DNA of 6,459 nt from Myxococcota bacterium (lineage in GTDB: Bacteria; Myxococcota_A; Polyangia; HGW-17). The notes under the pieces are model-generated. The model saw only the letters and a list, made by a program, of their open reading frames with translations. It was not told where the DNA came from and made no database searches. Within the stretch, counting starts at the first letter, position 1; every line of letters begins with the position of its first letter. Location of the stretch: assembly GCA_018821745.1 (NCBI GenBank), contig JAHJLU010000440.1, positions 1-6,459 on the forward strand, given 5' to 3'. Positions 5,044 to 6,459 of this stretch are shown here, in pieces. The translations under genes were made by a program, and so were the position numbers.

Positions 5044-6456
5044 TCAGATGGTCTCCCCGGTGGCGTGTCGCAGAGCAGCCCAGGCGTATGCCAGCTCATA
5101 TCTGGCCTCGATGAGTGCGAGCTTCATGGTGAAATAGGAAGTGAGAGCATCCACCATTTCTTTGGGATTGAACGTACCCTGCTCCTCCTGGTCCGAAATC
5201 GCCAGCGTCCAGGAACGGGAGAGCTTCACTGCGCGGCTCAGAAGCTTGATCCGTTTGATCTGGTAAACAACCTCCTGGCGGGCCTTGGCCAGCTTGAGCC
5301 GAAGCATATCTTTTGCAGCGGCAATCTGTGCGTCGGCCTCGCGGCGCTCCAGACGGGCCAGACGCAGATCGGTGATCATGCGGGCGGGATCAAACTTCAT
5401 CTCCAGTCCTACTCCGAAAGCCAGTGAGTTCCCGTGGAGTCCATCATTGGCATACACGGACTTGGGATCGTCGGAGTTGGAGAGTTTGAGTGTGTATTGC
5501 ACAAAAATCCCCAGGTTTGGATAAAATGCAGCCCTTGCAAGGCCAACCTTGGCCGTTTTAGCAGCCCGCAGCGCCTCCAGAGCTCTCACCTCGGGCCGAC
5601 GCTTTAGAGCCTGCTCCATGAGCGATTTTAAGGGTTTCGGTGGAGTTTTATTCACAGAAAAGTTCCCCGGCTCGATATCCACGTCCTTCCCGGCGAAGAG
5701 CCTCAGCGTCGCCAGGGAGATTGCGTCCATTTTCCCCACATCGAGTTTCTTTCGGAGGATCTGGTTCTCCCCGAGTTTCAGCCGAATAAGCTGGACAGGG
5801 GTAATTTTACTTTCTTTCTCCCACGCGGAAGCCTTGACCTTGGCCTTGCTCATCATGGTCTCGGCGTCTTTGAGCAAGGCAGCGATGAGGTGCACAGCCT
5901 TGCGACCGTACCACGCCTTACGCAACAACAACTGGAGATCACGACTCTTTGCCGCGAGGTTTGCCTCCCCTCCCCTAACGGCTGCCCGGACCATGGCCTT
6001 GGAGTAAGAGATCTTCCCAAAGGTGAACAGGGGTTGCACGGCCTTCACCTGAAACCGGAGAGCGTACCCGTCGAGGTCAAGAGTGACAGAGTCGTCCCTG
6101 TTGGTCCCGACGCAGTATTGCTCGCGAAATTCTTTCTCGCTCATTCCCCCGAGATCTGCGGAGTCGATCCACGCACGGGGCACAACACAGGTAAATTTGG
6201 GCGACGGCGCCCCCTGGAAGGAGATCGTGAAGGTGGGTGCATACAGGAGTTTGCTCCCCGACAGCATGGCATCATATCCGGCGAGCTTCAGTCTCGCCAT
6301 GCGCAGGGAGGGGGCATGGGTGATGGCCAATTTCAGGAGCTCCCCGTAGGTTACCCTGGTCCGGACACCTTTTCTTTTCGGAGCGGAGTGGCCCGGGGAG
6401 ATGGGAAAAAATGTGAGCGTTAAAAAAACAAGCAAAAATTTGGTGCCGTTATGCAT
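5044..6456 (-). CDS. TolC-family outer membrane channel protein (OEP family)
   Basis: The 470-residue protein has a signal peptide: MHNGTK, a hydrophobic core (about 7-19) and a likely cleavage after HSA (residue 25). The mature part follows the outer membrane efflux protein pattern, two repeats of long coiled-coil helices with short beta strands between. Repeat one includes YGELLKLAITHAPSLRMAR (37-55), strands near TFTISFQGAP (75-84) and ALRFQVKAVQPLFTFGK (132-148), then long helices. Repeat two includes ALKRRPEVRALEALRAAKTAKVGLARAAFYPNLGIF and a final helical stretch to ARYELAYAWAAL. Such proteins form trimeric channels across the outer membrane and periplasm for drug efflux or type I secretion. 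No inner membrane partner is visible here, so the substrate is unknown. Between the first two strands is a long loop with Cys90 and Cys115. The ATG is 3 bases from the window end, so a start further upstream cannot be excluded, though the signal peptide fits this one. Confidence 0.9.
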   Translation of the reverse strand: MHNGTKFLLVFLTLTFFPISPGHSAPKRKGVRTRVTYGELLKLAITHAPSLRMARLKLAGYDAMLSGSKLLYAPTFTISFQGAPSPKFTCVVPRAWIDSADLGGMSEKEFREQYCVGTNRDDSVTLDLDGYALRFQVKAVQPLFTFGKISYSKAMVRAAVRGGEANLAAKSRDLQLLLRKAWYGRKAVHLIAALLKDAETMMSKAKVKASAWEKESKITPVQLIRLKLGENQILRKKLDVGKMDAISLATLRLFAGKDVDIEPGNFSVNKTPPKPLKSLMEQALKRRPEVRALEALRAAKTAKVGLARAAFYPNLGIFVQYTLKLSNSDDPKSVYANDGLHGNSLAFGVGLEMKFDPARMITDLRLARLERREADAQIAAAKDMLRLKLAKARQEVVYQIKRIKLLSRAVKLSRSWTLAISDQEEQGTFNPKEMVDALTSYFTMKLALIEARYELAYAWAALRHATGETI

Positions 6457-6459
6457 GCG

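Noticed and set aside
4536..5114. 192-residue plus-strand open frame covering the TatB-like gene
   Set aside because: The minus strand encodes a clear TatA/B membrane helix with GP hinge; the plus frame shows no domain and would cross the tolC end.
1..6459. CRISPR array, tRNA/rRNA genes, insertion sequences or a defence/toxin-antitoxin system
   Set aside because: No regularly spaced repeats, cloverleaf, transposase or toxin-like gene was seen; all coding space is accounted for by recognised core genes.

Overview
The window is a compact, GC-rich (estimated by eye in the high 50s percent) bacterial chromosome segment with six complete or near-complete genes and one truncated gene. It carries an RseP end, a TolC-type outer membrane protein and a TatB-like protein, so the cell is Gram-negative. 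The rseP-tsaB pair and a tiny ribbon-helix-helix protein resembling a family I remember as largely deltaproteobacterial suggest a deltaproteobacterium in the old sense (Desulfobacterota, Myxococcota or a relative). This placement is inference; there is no rRNA or other decisive marker.

Layout, left to right. (1) Plus strand, 2-938: the 3' end of rseP (site-2 membrane protease), then tsaB (t6A tRNA modification) 7 bases later. (2) Plus strand, 958-2268: a good sigma70-like promoter, a 62-residue ribbon-helix-helix protein, then gpsA (glycerol-3-phosphate dehydrogenase). (3) Plus strand, 2269-4528: an intergenic region with a strong promoter candidate and a roughly 110-base leader that folds by hand into three consecutive stem-loops ending just before the Shine-Dalgarno, followed by nifU (three-domain Fe-S scaffold) and nifS (cysteine desulfurase), 2 bases apart. 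(4) Minus strand, 6456-4533: a TolC-family outer membrane protein, then a TatB-like gene 4 bases downstream. The TatB-like gene converges on nifS with only 4 bases between the two stop codons.

Functionally this is core metabolism: membrane stress proteolysis, tRNA modification, phospholipid precursor supply, Fe-S cluster assembly, and export. NifS supplies sulfur from cysteine to NifU, which builds and delivers clusters; no nitrogenase genes are seen nearby, so a general Fe-S role is likely. I see no mobile element, CRISPR array, tRNA, rRNA or clear novel multi-gene system. The most interesting unexplained structure is the nifUS leader RNA. Lesser points are the convergent nifS/tatB ends with a perfect palindrome, the unusual loop with a cysteine pair in the TolC protein, and the RHH gene with its own promoter.
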